Assembly: GCF_009910705.1 (NCBI RefSeq)
Contig: NZ_JAAAXJ010000005.1
Coordinates: 186,001-250,000 of the forward strand
Direction of reading: 5' to 3'
Source: Microvirga arsenatis
GTDB taxonomy: Bacteria > Pseudomonadota > Alphaproteobacteria > Rhizobiales > Beijerinckiaceae
DNA: 64,000 nucleotides
Part shown: in pieces, positions 50,388 to 58,397 of the stretch
How positions within the stretch are numbered: position 1 is the stretch's first letter
Layout: every line of letters begins with the position of its first letter
The notes under the pieces: generated by a model
Databases searched by the model: none
Seen by the model: only the letters and a program-made list of their open reading frames with translations
What the model was told of the DNA's origin: nothing
Translations under genes and position numbers: made by a program

Positions 50388-50756
50388 ATGGATACCAAGG
50401 GCGGTCGCTTCACCCTCGACATCAACGGCCGCACCGTCTCCGGGCGCGGCGCAGCCAAGATCAAGCCGGCGCGCGCCGTGCCGACGAACGGGGTCAACAT
50501 GGATGGCACCGGCTACAGCACGGTGGAGCCCAAGCTTGCCTCGCTCGAACTCACCTTCGATCGAGGCGTCGGCCTGCGGTGGGACGAGACGATGCTGCTC
50601 GAACGGATCAACGTCACCTTCGTCGAGGACGATGCGGGCGTGACCCATCTCTACACCCGCGGCCGCTGGGCCGGCGAGCCGGAGATCGACAGCCAGACCG
50701 GCGAGGTGTCCGGCCTCTCCATCGAAACCGACAGCTATCAGCAGATCAGGGCGTGA
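50388..50756 (+). CDS. Tail tube protein (Mu gpM-like)
   Basis: 122 residues. TKGGRFTLDINGRTVSGRGAAKIKPARAVPTNGVNMDGTGYSTVEPKLASLELTFDRGVGLRWDETMLLERINVTFVED; this is the Mu gpM tube family. It polymerises inside the sheath. TAGGAG lies 15 bases before ATG. Confidence 0.93.
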   Translation: MDTKGGRFTLDINGRTVSGRGAAKIKPARAVPTNGVNMDGTGYSTVEPKLASLELTFDRGVGLRWDETMLLERINVTFVEDDAGVTHLYTRGRWAGEPEIDSQTGEVSGLSIETDSYQQIRA

Positions 50757-50764
50757 TCAGCGTC

Positions 50765-51280
50765 TCAGCCCTTCGGTCTGGTCGGAATGGCCTCGATCAT
50801 CGGTGGCTGGAGGATGACCCGCTTCTTATAGCCAGAGACGATGTCCTCCTTGATGTCTTCGACGTCGAGCACGAAGCGCACTGACATCCGACACTTGTCG
50901 GAACTCAAAGCCGTTCGGATTTGGTGACAGTTGTCTTGAAGCCATAGCCGCGCGGGGACGGGCTCCACTTTCTGGGCGAATATCACCGCAGGGGTTGAAG
51001 TGACGCAGCGGAAGTCATCGACATCGGCATAGTAGCACTGAAGGCCAAGCAGCTTGACCTTCTGACCGTCGTACTTGCGAGGGCTGACCGCGACGTCTTC
51101 GGCGTCGATGATCTTCCAGTCCTTGGTTTCGGCGGCGTTCTTGAGCCAGTCTATGCACCATTGCTGGAGTTCGGCAGGCCAATTTTTCTTGCAGGTCGGC
51201 TCGATCTTCTTCGGATCGACCGTTTGGGAAAGGGCCGATGTCGTCAGCATCAGGCCTATCAGACAAACAACGATGCGCAT
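50765..51280 (-). CDS. Secreted protein gene inserted in the tail module (moron)
   Basis: 171 residues from ATG 51280. The signal peptide is MRIVVCLIGLMLTTSALSQ. The mature part KIEPTCKKNWPAELQQWCIDWLKNAAET, KLLGLQCYYADVDDFRCVTSTP, LWLQDNCHQIRTALSSDKCRMSVRFVLDVED has six or so Cys for disulfides. It runs opposite to all neighbours between tube and chaperone genes, with its own transcription unit. That is the pattern of a lysogenic-conversion gene. Its function is unknown. Confidence 0.7.
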   Translation of the reverse strand: MRIVVCLIGLMLTTSALSQTVDPKKIEPTCKKNWPAELQQWCIDWLKNAAETKDWKIIDAEDVAVSPRKYDGQKVKLLGLQCYYADVDDFRCVTSTPAVIFAQKVEPVPARLWLQDNCHQIRTALSSDKCRMSVRFVLDVEDIKEDIVSGYKKRVILQPPMIEAIPTRPKG

Positions 51281-51412
51281 GGCGCCTCCAACTGGCAGTT
51301 GAGAACCGCAAAGCTGCCAGAACGCGCAATCCCGCGCAATTGGGTTTCGTTCGTAATCATCCCTCCGCTCCGTGATGGGCTGCGGCGGGTGAGCGTGATG
51401 CAAGGACAATCG

Positions 51413-51769
51413 ATGAAGACAGTTACCTTGAGCCAGTCCTACATGACGCATGAGGGGAGCTCGGACAAAGTGTCCTTTCGTGAACCGGTCTTCAACGACG
51501 TCATGGAGTTCGGCGAGCCCATAGCCAAAGGCCTGATGGCCGACGGGGTCTATATCCACAACGTCAATTACGAGGCGGTCCGCTCCTATGCCGAGCGCCT
51601 CGTGCAGTCGCCGTGGAACGCTGCCCTGCTGGGGCAGCTTAACGTCAAGGACAGTTTCCGGGTCGTGGATGCGATTCGGAGTTTTTTCGAACAGCCGGCG
51701 CCATCCGCGAGCGAGCCGACGACCTCGTCTTCACGCTCGGATGGGACGCCGGCAGCGTCGGCCAACTGA
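51413..51769 (+). CDS. Tail assembly chaperone (Mu gp41-like, zero frame)
   Basis: 118 residues from ATG 51413 (AAGGA 8 bases before). MKTVTLSQSYMTHEGSSDKVSFREPVFNDVMEFGEP, then SYAERLVQSPWNAALLGQLNVKDSFRVVDAIRSFFEQ matches the gp41-type chaperone. A TTTTTTC slippery site at 51682-51688 sits near the end and allows a -1 frameshift into the product described next. Confidence 0.8.
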   Translation: MKTVTLSQSYMTHEGSSDKVSFREPVFNDVMEFGEPIAKGLMADGVYIHNVNYEAVRSYAERLVQSPWNAALLGQLNVKDSFRVVDAIRSFFEQPAPSASEPTTSSSRSDGTPAASAN

Positions 51770-51855
51770 CGCTTTCCCAGATTGCCTATTGGCATGAGCG
51801 CGGCGTCGCCGTCTGGAACGATCCCAAGCACCCGATGTGGAGGCGCTACCGATGA
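51413..51855 (+). CDS. Frameshifted tail assembly chaperone (gp41/42-type fusion)
   Basis: Reading to 51688 and then continuing in the -1 frame from 51688 gives a 147-residue protein whose extension ends RADDLVFTLGWDAGSV...QIAYWHERGVAVWNDPKHPMWRRYR. This extension resembles gpE'/gp42-type tails (W-x-x-E-R). Its stop overlaps the tape-measure start (ATGA). The slip site T-TTT-TTC is in the right phase (codons TTT and TTC in frame zero). It is the standard control for the ratio of tail chaperones. Confidence 0.75.
51682..51688 (+). promoter_or_regulatory. -1 frameshift slippery heptamer
   Basis: T-TTT-TTC in frame zero of the chaperone gene. It agrees with the X-XXY-YYZ rule and is followed by GC-rich sequence (GCCGGCGCCATCC) that can form a stimulating structure. 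Confidence 0.75.
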
Positions 51856-53810
51856 GCACGCGGACCATGGAAGCCCGCGCGGTCATCACGGCCGCTGACA
51901 AGACCGGGCGGGTGTTCCAGCAGGTTGCGGGCAAGATGAAGGCCCTCAACCAGCAGGCCCGCGCCGTCGGCACGACCGTCTCGCGCTCCAACGCGATGAT
52001 GGCGACCTCCGCCCGCGCTCTGGCTCCGGTGCTCAACCCGTCCGTGTTGGGGGCGGGTGCTGTAGCGCTCGGCATCAAGCATGTGACCGATGAGGCGCTG
52101 TCGCTCGAGCGCACGATGATCAAGGTTGGAAAGGCAACCAACGCCTCCGGCTCGGACTTGAAAGGTTATGAGACCGCCATCCTCGATCTGGCACGGGCAA
52201 CGGGCAAGTCGAAGGAAGAGGTAGGCGACGTTCTCGCCTCTGCGGCCTTCGCAGGGCGTCCCGCGCACGAGCTCCTGCGCTACACCGAGTATGCCACCAA
52301 GGCGACGGGGGCTTGGGGCACCTCCGCCAAGGAGACCGGTCAGGCCCTTGCCGAGCTCGGCAACATCTACAAGGCCGACCAGGGTCGCCTCGAAGAGATC
52401 GGCGACGCCATCAACCATGTAGCGGACAACGCGGCCGCGAGCGAGCCCGATCTGATCGAGTTCCTGCGCCGCTCCGGCGCCGTGGGCGCTCAAGCGGGAA
52501 TGACGGCCGAGCAGACCATCGCCATCGGTGCGGCGATGAAGGAGGTGGGCGTCAACACCGAGGTGGCGGCGAATACCTACAACACCCTCATGAACGCCAT
52601 GGCCTTAGGCGATGGGTTCTTGAAGAGCAGCGGGCGCGGCTTCAAGGCACTCGGCCTTGATGCAGCCAAGGTGCAGAAGGAGTTTGCGAAGAAGCCGCTG
52701 GAGACCACGGTCAAACTGCTGGAGCGTATCAACAAGATCAAGGATCCGATCAAGCGGGCCGAGATCCTGACCGACATGTTCGGCAAGGAGTACCAGGACA
52801 ACATCGCGATCCTCTCCGGCAATCTCGATGGAGTGCAAAGGGCCCTCGGCCTCGTGGCCAACAAGGGATCTTATGCCGGTTCCGTGATGAGGAACTTCCA
52901 GACATCCATCGATACCGATGTGGGGCGGATCGAGCGCGCCACTCAGGCCATCGACGTGCTGTCCACCCGCGCCGGCAACGGATTCAAGCTGGTGGCGGGC
53001 GACCTCGCGGAGGGTGTCAACCGCTTCGTCGACGGCATCGAGAAGACCAGCCGGGCCATGGAGGAGGCTGACCGGATCCGAAAGCTCGCTCAGCAGGAGC
53101 GGGAGAAAGAGCTTGGTCCGAAATCGCCTCTCAATCCCCTGAACTGGCTGCCGACGCCGGAGCAGGTGCCGCAGGCTGAGAAGGATCGGAGGACCCTTGA
53201 GGATCTCAAGGCCAACAAGCCGATTGTCGACAACATCGGCATCGGGCGCGGCAGCCATCTCCTGAAGAACCAGACGCTCAACTTCAACGAGTTGATGAAG
53301 AGCGACAACGAGGAAATCCGCCGGGAAGCGTCCCGGCGCTTCTTAGAACAGCAGCGCAGCAGGTTTGTCGCCGAGCGGAGCGCGAATGAGGTGTCGGCTC
53401 TCACGAGAGCCGCAGACCTCAGGGAGCTTGCCGACCGTCAGCGTGCCGGCGGCGGGTTCGGATTGAAGGACACCGAGCGCAAGCTGTTCTTTGCCGACCA
53501 TGATCTCGAAGTCATGCGCCGCGGAAACCAATCGCGGTACTCCGCAGGGCAGACGACGTATTCGTGGGCTGGCGACGACAGCGATGCGCGAGGCGTTCCC
53601 ACGCCGCGCATCGGCAGCGTCCCTCTGCCGCCGCCGCGGCCCGTCGATGTGACCGGCAAGGTGGAACTCGACCCCTCGTCGAAAGCCACCGTCGAGGTCA
53701 AGGTGAAGGTCGACGGCGGTCAAGTGACTGGTATGTCCGCTCAATCCTCCGGCAGCATCCAGGCCAGCGTCGGCACCTCCATGCCGCACATCAAGGCCGG
53801 ACCGCGATAG
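51852..53810 (+). CDS. Tape measure protein
   Basis: 652 residues. The start MSTRTMEARAVITAADKTGRVFQQVAGKMKALNQQARAVGTT and TKSKEEVGDVLASAAFAGRPAHELLRYTEYATKATGAWGTSAKETGQALAELGNIYKADQ match the TP901-type tape measure family. Long helical regions and an Ala/Gly-rich centre are as expected; a Pro-rich C-terminal part follows. Its length sets the tail length. ATG overlaps the frameshift product stop. Confidence 0.9.
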   Translation: MSTRTMEARAVITAADKTGRVFQQVAGKMKALNQQARAVGTTVSRSNAMMATSARALAPVLNPSVLGAGAVALGIKHVTDEALSLERTMIKVGKATNASGSDLKGYETAILDLARATGKSKEEVGDVLASAAFAGRPAHELLRYTEYATKATGAWGTSAKETGQALAELGNIYKADQGRLEEIGDAINHVADNAAASEPDLIEFLRRSGAVGAQAGMTAEQTIAIGAAMKEVGVNTEVAANTYNTLMNAMALGDGFLKSSGRGFKALGLDAAKVQKEFAKKPLETTVKLLERINKIKDPIKRAEILTDMFGKEYQDNIAILSGNLDGVQRALGLVANKGSYAGSVMRNFQTSIDTDVGRIERATQAIDVLSTRAGNGFKLVAGDLAEGVNRFVDGIEKTSRAMEEADRIRKLAQQEREKELGPKSPLNPLNWLPTPEQVPQAEKDRRTLEDLKANKPIVDNIGIGRGSHLLKNQTLNFNELMKSDNEEIRREASRRFLEQQRSRFVAERSANEVSALTRAADLRELADRQRAGGGFGLKDTERKLFFADHDLEVMRRGNQSRYSAGQTTYSWAGDDSDARGVPTPRIGSVPLPPPRPVDVTGKVELDPSSKATVEVKVKVDGGQVTGMSAQSSGSIQASVGTSMPHIKAGPR

Positions 53811-53819
53811 GGGCTCACC

Positions 53820-54593
53820 ATGCGTGATTGGACAAAGACCCTGCGGCCGGCGTCGTTCCGCGGGGTGCCGTTCCACGTCGAAACCGAGGGGATCGTTGCC
53901 GGCCGCCATGTCGCCGTGCACGAGTATGTCCGCTCGGAGGAGATCCAGACGGAGGACATGGGGCGCAAGGCCAGGCGCTACCGGGTCACCGCCTATATCG
54001 CCAACGACGTGGCGGACATGCAGGGTGCGGCGCTCGTCGCTGCCCTGACCGCCCCGGGAACCGGCATGCTGATGCTGCCGATGCTTGGGCCGGTCGAGGT
54101 CCGGATCTCGGGCGACGTCAGCACGAACCATTCGAAAGACCGGCTCGGCTATGTCGGCTTCGACTTCGAGGCCGTCGAGGCGGGCGCCAGTTCGGCGTTC
54201 CCCAGCCTTGCGCTCGGCGATCGGCTCGCCGGTGCGGCGGCCGGGCTAATCGGCGGCGCGGCGAGCTCCATGCTTTCGGGTGTGGCCGGTTCCCTGCTCG
54301 GCGGCGCCAGCCTCTCGATGGCCGGCACCGTCACCCAGGCGCTCGGTGGCGTGGTCGGTAATCTCGCGACCTCCCTGCCGCTGCCGGTGGATCTCGGCGC
54401 CTCGCTCGCCTCGAAGGTGGCAGGCGCCGGGGTCCTGGCCTCCGGTCTCACCTCGGCAGCCAGTCTCGGTGGCGCCGTCGGCACGCTCTCCGGCGTGGTG
54501 CGGGAGATCGGCGGGTCTGCCAATCCGCTCCAGGCGGCGCCTATGATGCTCGCCGCTTCCCGGCAGGCGGGCGCACTCGTGAAGGGACTGTGA
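53820..54593 (+). CDS. DNA circularisation N-terminal protein (Mu gp43 / gpN-like)
   Basis: 257 residues. DWTKTLRPASFRGVPFHVETEGIVAGRHVAVHEYVRSEEIQTEDMGRKARRYRVTAYI is the DNA circularisation N-terminal family of Mu gpN. The rest is Ala/Gly-rich with several hydrophobic stretches. Tail tip component, possibly injected. The stop overlaps the next start (TGATG). Confidence 0.88.
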   Translation: MRDWTKTLRPASFRGVPFHVETEGIVAGRHVAVHEYVRSEEIQTEDMGRKARRYRVTAYIANDVADMQGAALVAALTAPGTGMLMLPMLGPVEVRISGDVSTNHSKDRLGYVGFDFEAVEAGASSAFPSLALGDRLAGAAAGLIGGAASSMLSGVAGSLLGGASLSMAGTVTQALGGVVGNLATSLPLPVDLGASLASKVAGAGVLASGLTSAASLGGAVGTLSGVVREIGGSANPLQAAPMMLAASRQAGALVKGL

Positions 54594-55063
54594 TGACCAC
54601 GCTCTATGACGATGCCTTGGCGCTGATGAGCACGTCGTCCCCGGCTCTACAGGCGCAGTCGCGCTTGGCGAAGGCGGCGGCGGCGTGCCTGGAGGCCGCC
54701 CTGCTCGCCGAAGCCGCGGTCGCCTACGCCAGCATCGAGTATGCCGACCGGCGGCAGGCGGAGGCTGCCATCCAGGAACTCATGGCGACCGCCGAGCCAG
54801 CGCTGGAACAAATCGCGGAATACACCAACGAGGAGGTCTGGCGGGCCGCCTCAGACGCGGTGCAGCACGCCATCGAGCATCTCTCGCGCACGTCCCTCGA
54901 CCTGAAGCCCGTGGTGCTGGTCGAGAGCATGCGTTCCTTCCCGTCAACGGTGCTCGCCTGGCGTCTCTATGGCGATCCGGAGCGGGCCGAGGAGCTGGTC
55001 TCGCGCAACGGGGTGACGACCTCGCTCTTCATGCCGACCTCCCTGGAGGCGCTGGCCTCATGA
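54593..55063 (+). CDS. Second half of the gpN-like tail protein
   Basis: 156 residues. The end VVLVESMRSFPSTVLAWRLYGDPERAEELVSRNGVTTSLFMPTSLEAL resembles the C-terminal part of Mu-like gpN (W-R-L-Y-G-D, then ...RNGV...). Here the protein is a separate gene. A split of one ancestral gene is likely. The start ATG 54593 overlaps the previous stop. Confidence 0.65.
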   Translation: MTTLYDDALALMSTSSPALQAQSRLAKAAAACLEAALLAEAAVAYASIEYADRRQAEAAIQELMATAEPALEQIAEYTNEEVWRAASDAVQHAIEHLSRTSLDLKPVVLVESMRSFPSTVLAWRLYGDPERAEELVSRNGVTTSLFMPTSLEALAS

Positions 55064-56118
55064 CCGAAGAGATCGTGACCCTGGTGGTCGGCGGCAAAAA
55101 GCTCGCCGGCTTCCAGGAGGTGAACGTCACCCGCTCGATGGAGCAGGCGGCGATCACCTTCGGCCTTAAGGCCACGAACCCCTCCTGGCACGAGGATGCC
55201 TGGGAGCTGCGGCTTGGCGCGCTGGTGGAGCTTTACACCAACGGCGACCTCCTGTGCCGGGGCTACATCGACCGCTACGAGGCCGACCATGGCGAAGGCG
55301 GGCAACACGAGGTGCGGGTCTCCGGCCGGTCGAAAGCCGCGGATGCCATCGACTGTCCGCCGGCCAAGCACAAAACCGGCCGGGTTGAGGGCAAAACGCT
55401 GGTCGACGTGGCTAAGGAGTTCGACGAGTTCGGCATCGGCTACGAGGCCGACGTGCCGCTCAAGCCCATCCCGAAGGTGCAGCGCTATCCCACCGACAGC
55501 GTTCACGAGACCCTGGAGCGGGAGGCGCGCGCGCAGGGCCTGATGCTGATGGGCAAGCCCGACGGCGGCGTGCTCATCACCCGGGCCGGCTCGAAGCGTC
55601 ATGCCGGGGCGTTGGTCGAGGGGCAGCCGCCGATCAAGCGCTTCGGGGTGAGCTTCTCGGCCGAGGGCAAGTTCTCCGAGGTGACGGCGAAGGCGCAGCG
55701 CGCGCTCGGCACCAGCGCCAAGGATCTCCGGCAGGAGGTGAAGGAGTACGACCCGGAGGTCGGCCGCTACCGGCCCCTTGTCGTGTTCCTGGAGGGGGAC
55801 GGCACCGAGGAGGACCTGAAGACCCGGGCGCAATGGGAACGCCTGCGGCGGCAGGGCACGAGCACCTCGATCCCGATCACGGTCACTACCTGGCGTGACG
55901 CTGACGGCCTGCTCTGGGAGCCCGGACGCCTGATGGCGATCAAGCTGCCGAGCGAGCGGGTGGATCAGGACATGACCCTGTCCAGCGTCACCTTCACCCA
56001 GAACCATCAGGGCACGATTGCGGTGACCACCTGGGTCGATCCGCGCAGCCATGGCGGCAAGAAGCCGAAGGGCAAGTCCGACAAGGCTTACGATGCCGGC
56101 AAGGGGCTGTTGGAATGA
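55060..56118 (+). CDS. Baseplate hub protein (Mu gpP / gp44-like)
   Basis: 352 residues. IVTLVVGGKKLAGFQEVNVTRSMEQAAITFGL, VRVSGRSKAADAIDCPPA, SVHETLEREARAQGLMLMGKPDGGVLITRAGSKRHAG and the C-terminal WEPGRLMAIKLPSERVDQDMTLSSVTFTQNHQGT are the late-control/hub (gpD/gpP) family. Overlaps both neighbours by 4 bases. Confidence 0.92.
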   Translation: MTEEIVTLVVGGKKLAGFQEVNVTRSMEQAAITFGLKATNPSWHEDAWELRLGALVELYTNGDLLCRGYIDRYEADHGEGGQHEVRVSGRSKAADAIDCPPAKHKTGRVEGKTLVDVAKEFDEFGIGYEADVPLKPIPKVQRYPTDSVHETLEREARAQGLMLMGKPDGGVLITRAGSKRHAGALVEGQPPIKRFGVSFSAEGKFSEVTAKAQRALGTSAKDLRQEVKEYDPEVGRYRPLVVFLEGDGTEEDLKTRAQWERLRRQGTSTSIPITVTTWRDADGLLWEPGRLMAIKLPSERVDQDMTLSSVTFTQNHQGTIAVTTWVDPRSHGGKKPKGKSDKAYDAGKGLLE

Positions 56119-56510
56119 ACTACGACATCTTCCGCACCGAGCTGCGCGAGACGCAGGACGATGGCGACCAGCAGACGGTCACCCTCTACGGCGTCGGTGG
56201 CGAGGAGCTGACGCGGGTGCACCGGGTGCAGCCGTTCGGCCTCTCCTCCCATCCGCCCGTCGGCTCCCACGGCATCGGCATGGCCCTGCATGGGAAGCGG
56301 GATCTCGTTGCGGTCCTCGGCCTGGAGCACCCGCAATACCGGCCCAAGGCCACCCAGCTCGGCGGGACGGTGCTCTACGACATGTACGGCTCGGCAGTGT
56401 CGCTCGTGCAGAGCAACATGCGCATCGTCCACGCCCAGAAGATCGAGCATGTCTGCGGCGCCGCCACCCTGGTGATGACCGCCGACGGCAAAGTGAAGAT
56501 CAATTCCTGA
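56115..56510 (+). CDS. Baseplate assembly protein V (Mu gp45-like)
   Basis: 131 residues. DIFRTELRETQDDGDQQTVTLYGVGGEELTRVHRVQPFGLSSHPPVGSHGIGMALHGKRDLVAVLGLEHP and the end KIEHVCGAATLVMTADGKVKIN fit the OB-fold spike gpV/gp45. Confidence 0.92.
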   Translation: MNYDIFRTELRETQDDGDQQTVTLYGVGGEELTRVHRVQPFGLSSHPPVGSHGIGMALHGKRDLVAVLGLEHPQYRPKATQLGGTVLYDMYGSAVSLVQSNMRIVHAQKIEHVCGAATLVMTADGKVKINS

Positions 56511-56773
56511 TGCCCAAAGTCGCTCGCCTCGGAGACTCCTCAGATCATGGCGGGGTCATCATCTCGTCGTCCGCGCGCACCTATGCCGACGGCATTCTGA
56601 TCGCACGGGTCGGCGATCTCCACGATTGCCCGATCCCCGGCCATGGGGTGACGCCCATCCTCACCGGCTCGCCGAACCTGGAGGTTGAGGGCAAGTCCGC
56701 CGCCCGGATCGGTAGTGTGTGCGGCTGTGGCGCGGTGATCTCCGACGGCTCGCCCACCTTCGAGTGCTCCTGA
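56510..56773 (+). CDS. PAAR-domain spike tip
   Basis: 87 residues. MPKVARLGDSSDHGGVIISSSARTYADGILIARVGDLHDCPIPGHGVTPILTGSPNLEVEGKSAARIGSVCGCGAVISDGSPTF is the PAAR repeat with metal-holding His and Cys residues. It should sharpen the tail spike. Starts in the TGATG overlap. Confidence 0.92.
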   Translation: MPKVARLGDSSDHGGVIISSSARTYADGILIARVGDLHDCPIPGHGVTPILTGSPNLEVEGKSAARIGSVCGCGAVISDGSPTFECS

Positions 56774-56784
56774 AAGGGCTCTCC

Positions 56785-57294
56785 ATGCTCACCATCAAGC
56801 CGCTCTCGGCGGCGGACCGCACGGTCCTGCCGCCCGATGTCGTGATCGTCGACGGCACCACCGGGGACTTCGTGCTCGACGAGCGCACCGGCCTGCGAGC
56901 GCAGAACCCGATCGCCACCGCGATCGTGCTCTGCCTGCTGACCGACGCCCGGGCATCCGCCGACGAGCTGCGGCACGAGCATGCCGGCGACGCCCGCGGC
57001 TGGCCTGGCGACGGCTTCGACATCGACGCCTCTCGCAGCGAGACGGAGCTCGGCTCCAAGCTCTGGCTCTACCGGCGGCACGAGCTGACGGACGAGACGG
57101 GGAGGGCGGTCGAGGACGAGGCTCGCCGCGCCCTGCAGCCGCTCATCCGTCAGGGCGCCGCTGCCCGCATCGAGGTGAAGGCGGTGGTGCAGAAGGCGGA
57201 AGGGCGCATTGCTCTCGACGTGGCGGTGATCGGCCGTGACGGCCGCACCTCCGCGAATGTTCGTTTCGATCCCCTCTGGAAACTGGCTCAATGA
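56785..57294 (+). CDS. GP46-family baseplate protein (gpW/gp25-like)
   Basis: 169 residues. DVVIVDGTTGDFVLDERTGLRAQNPIATAIVLCLLTDARASADEL and SKLWLYRRHELTDETGRAVEDEARRALQPLIRQGAAARIEVKAVVQKAEGRIALDVAV match GP46. Part of the baseplate wedge. AAAGGG precedes ATG. Confidence 0.88.
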   Translation: MLTIKPLSAADRTVLPPDVVIVDGTTGDFVLDERTGLRAQNPIATAIVLCLLTDARASADELRHEHAGDARGWPGDGFDIDASRSETELGSKLWLYRRHELTDETGRAVEDEARRALQPLIRQGAAARIEVKAVVQKAEGRIALDVAVIGRDGRTSANVRFDPLWKLAQ

Positions 57295-58385
57295 CCTTTG
57301 TCGTTCCCAAGCTCTCCGAACTGTCGCAGCGCGCGCGCCTGATCATCGCCAATGCGACGGAAGGGGCCACCATCGACCTGTGGCCAAACCTCTTTCCGAT
57401 CCTGGCCAAGGTGCTCGCCCTGCACGCCAAGGAATGGCACCTGCGGCTGGGCTTTCTCTACCGGCAGCTCTTCGCCTCCACGGCCGACGAGGTCTGGCTG
57501 ACCCGCCACGGCTTTGAGCTCGGCATCACCCGCATCCCGGCCACGGCAGCGACCGGCGCGGCGACGATCTCATGTCCATCCGGCACGGTGATCCCCTTCG
57601 GGCTCACCTTCCGCCGAGCCGATGGGGCGCTGTTCCGCACCCGCGCCAGCGCCGTCGGAGCAGGGGCTGCAACGAGCATCCAGCTGGAGGCGCTTACCGC
57701 TGGAGCGAGCGGCAACACCGACGTCGGGCAGGTCCTGAGCCTCGTCGATACCGGCGTCGTGCCCGGCCTTGGCACGACCGCCACGGTCGCGTCGGGCGGC
57801 TTGGGAGGCGGCGCCGATGTCGAGCCGGTCGAGAGCTTCCGCCAGCGCATCCTCGACCGCAAGCGCAACCCGCCCCAGGGCGGCTCGGCCACGGACTGGA
57901 TCCGCTGGGTGAAGGAGAGCTCCGGCGCCATCACCCGCGTCTTCGTCGACAGCTTCATCGGCGATGCGCGCGAGGTCTGGATCTGCTTCCTGCGCTCCGA
58001 CCGCGTCAACGGCATCCCGACCGGAGCCGACGTGGCGGCGGTGCAGGCCTATGTGCAGGACCCGATCCGCCGTCCGGTGACGGCGCGTGTCACGGTCGTG
58101 GCGCCGGTGCCGCAGGCGGTGAACCTCACCATCGCGAACCTCAGCCAGGACACACCGGCGATCCGCGCGGCCGTCGAGGCGGAGCTGAAGGCGATGTTCG
58201 CCGACCGCGCCGCGCCGGCAACCCCCTCCAAGAGCTTCCAGCTGCCGCGCGCCTGGATCTCGGAGGCGATCTCGCGCGCCACCGGCGAGGAAAGCCACTC
58301 CCTTCCGGGGCTGCCCGAATACCTCACCTATTCCACGCCGGCGCACTACCCGGTGCTCGGCACGGTTTCCTACACTACGGTCTAA
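57291..58385 (+). CDS. Baseplate J-like protein (gp47)
   Basis: 364 residues. PKLSELSQRARLIIANATEGATIDLWPNLFPILAKVLALHAKEWHLRLGFLYRQLFASTADEVWLTRHGFELGI and ESFRQRILDRKRNPPQGGSATDWIRWVKESSGAITRVFVDSF are typical of the Mu gp47 family. Overlaps GP46 by 4 bases (ATGA). Confidence 0.95.
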   Translation: MTFVVPKLSELSQRARLIIANATEGATIDLWPNLFPILAKVLALHAKEWHLRLGFLYRQLFASTADEVWLTRHGFELGITRIPATAATGAATISCPSGTVIPFGLTFRRADGALFRTRASAVGAGAATSIQLEALTAGASGNTDVGQVLSLVDTGVVPGLGTTATVASGGLGGGADVEPVESFRQRILDRKRNPPQGGSATDWIRWVKESSGAITRVFVDSFIGDAREVWICFLRSDRVNGIPTGADVAAVQAYVQDPIRRPVTARVTVVAPVPQAVNLTIANLSQDTPAIRAAVEAELKAMFADRAAPATPSKSFQLPRAWISEAISRATGEESHSLPGLPEYLTYSTPAHYPVLGTVSYTTV

Positions 58386-58397
58386 GGAGTTCCCCTC

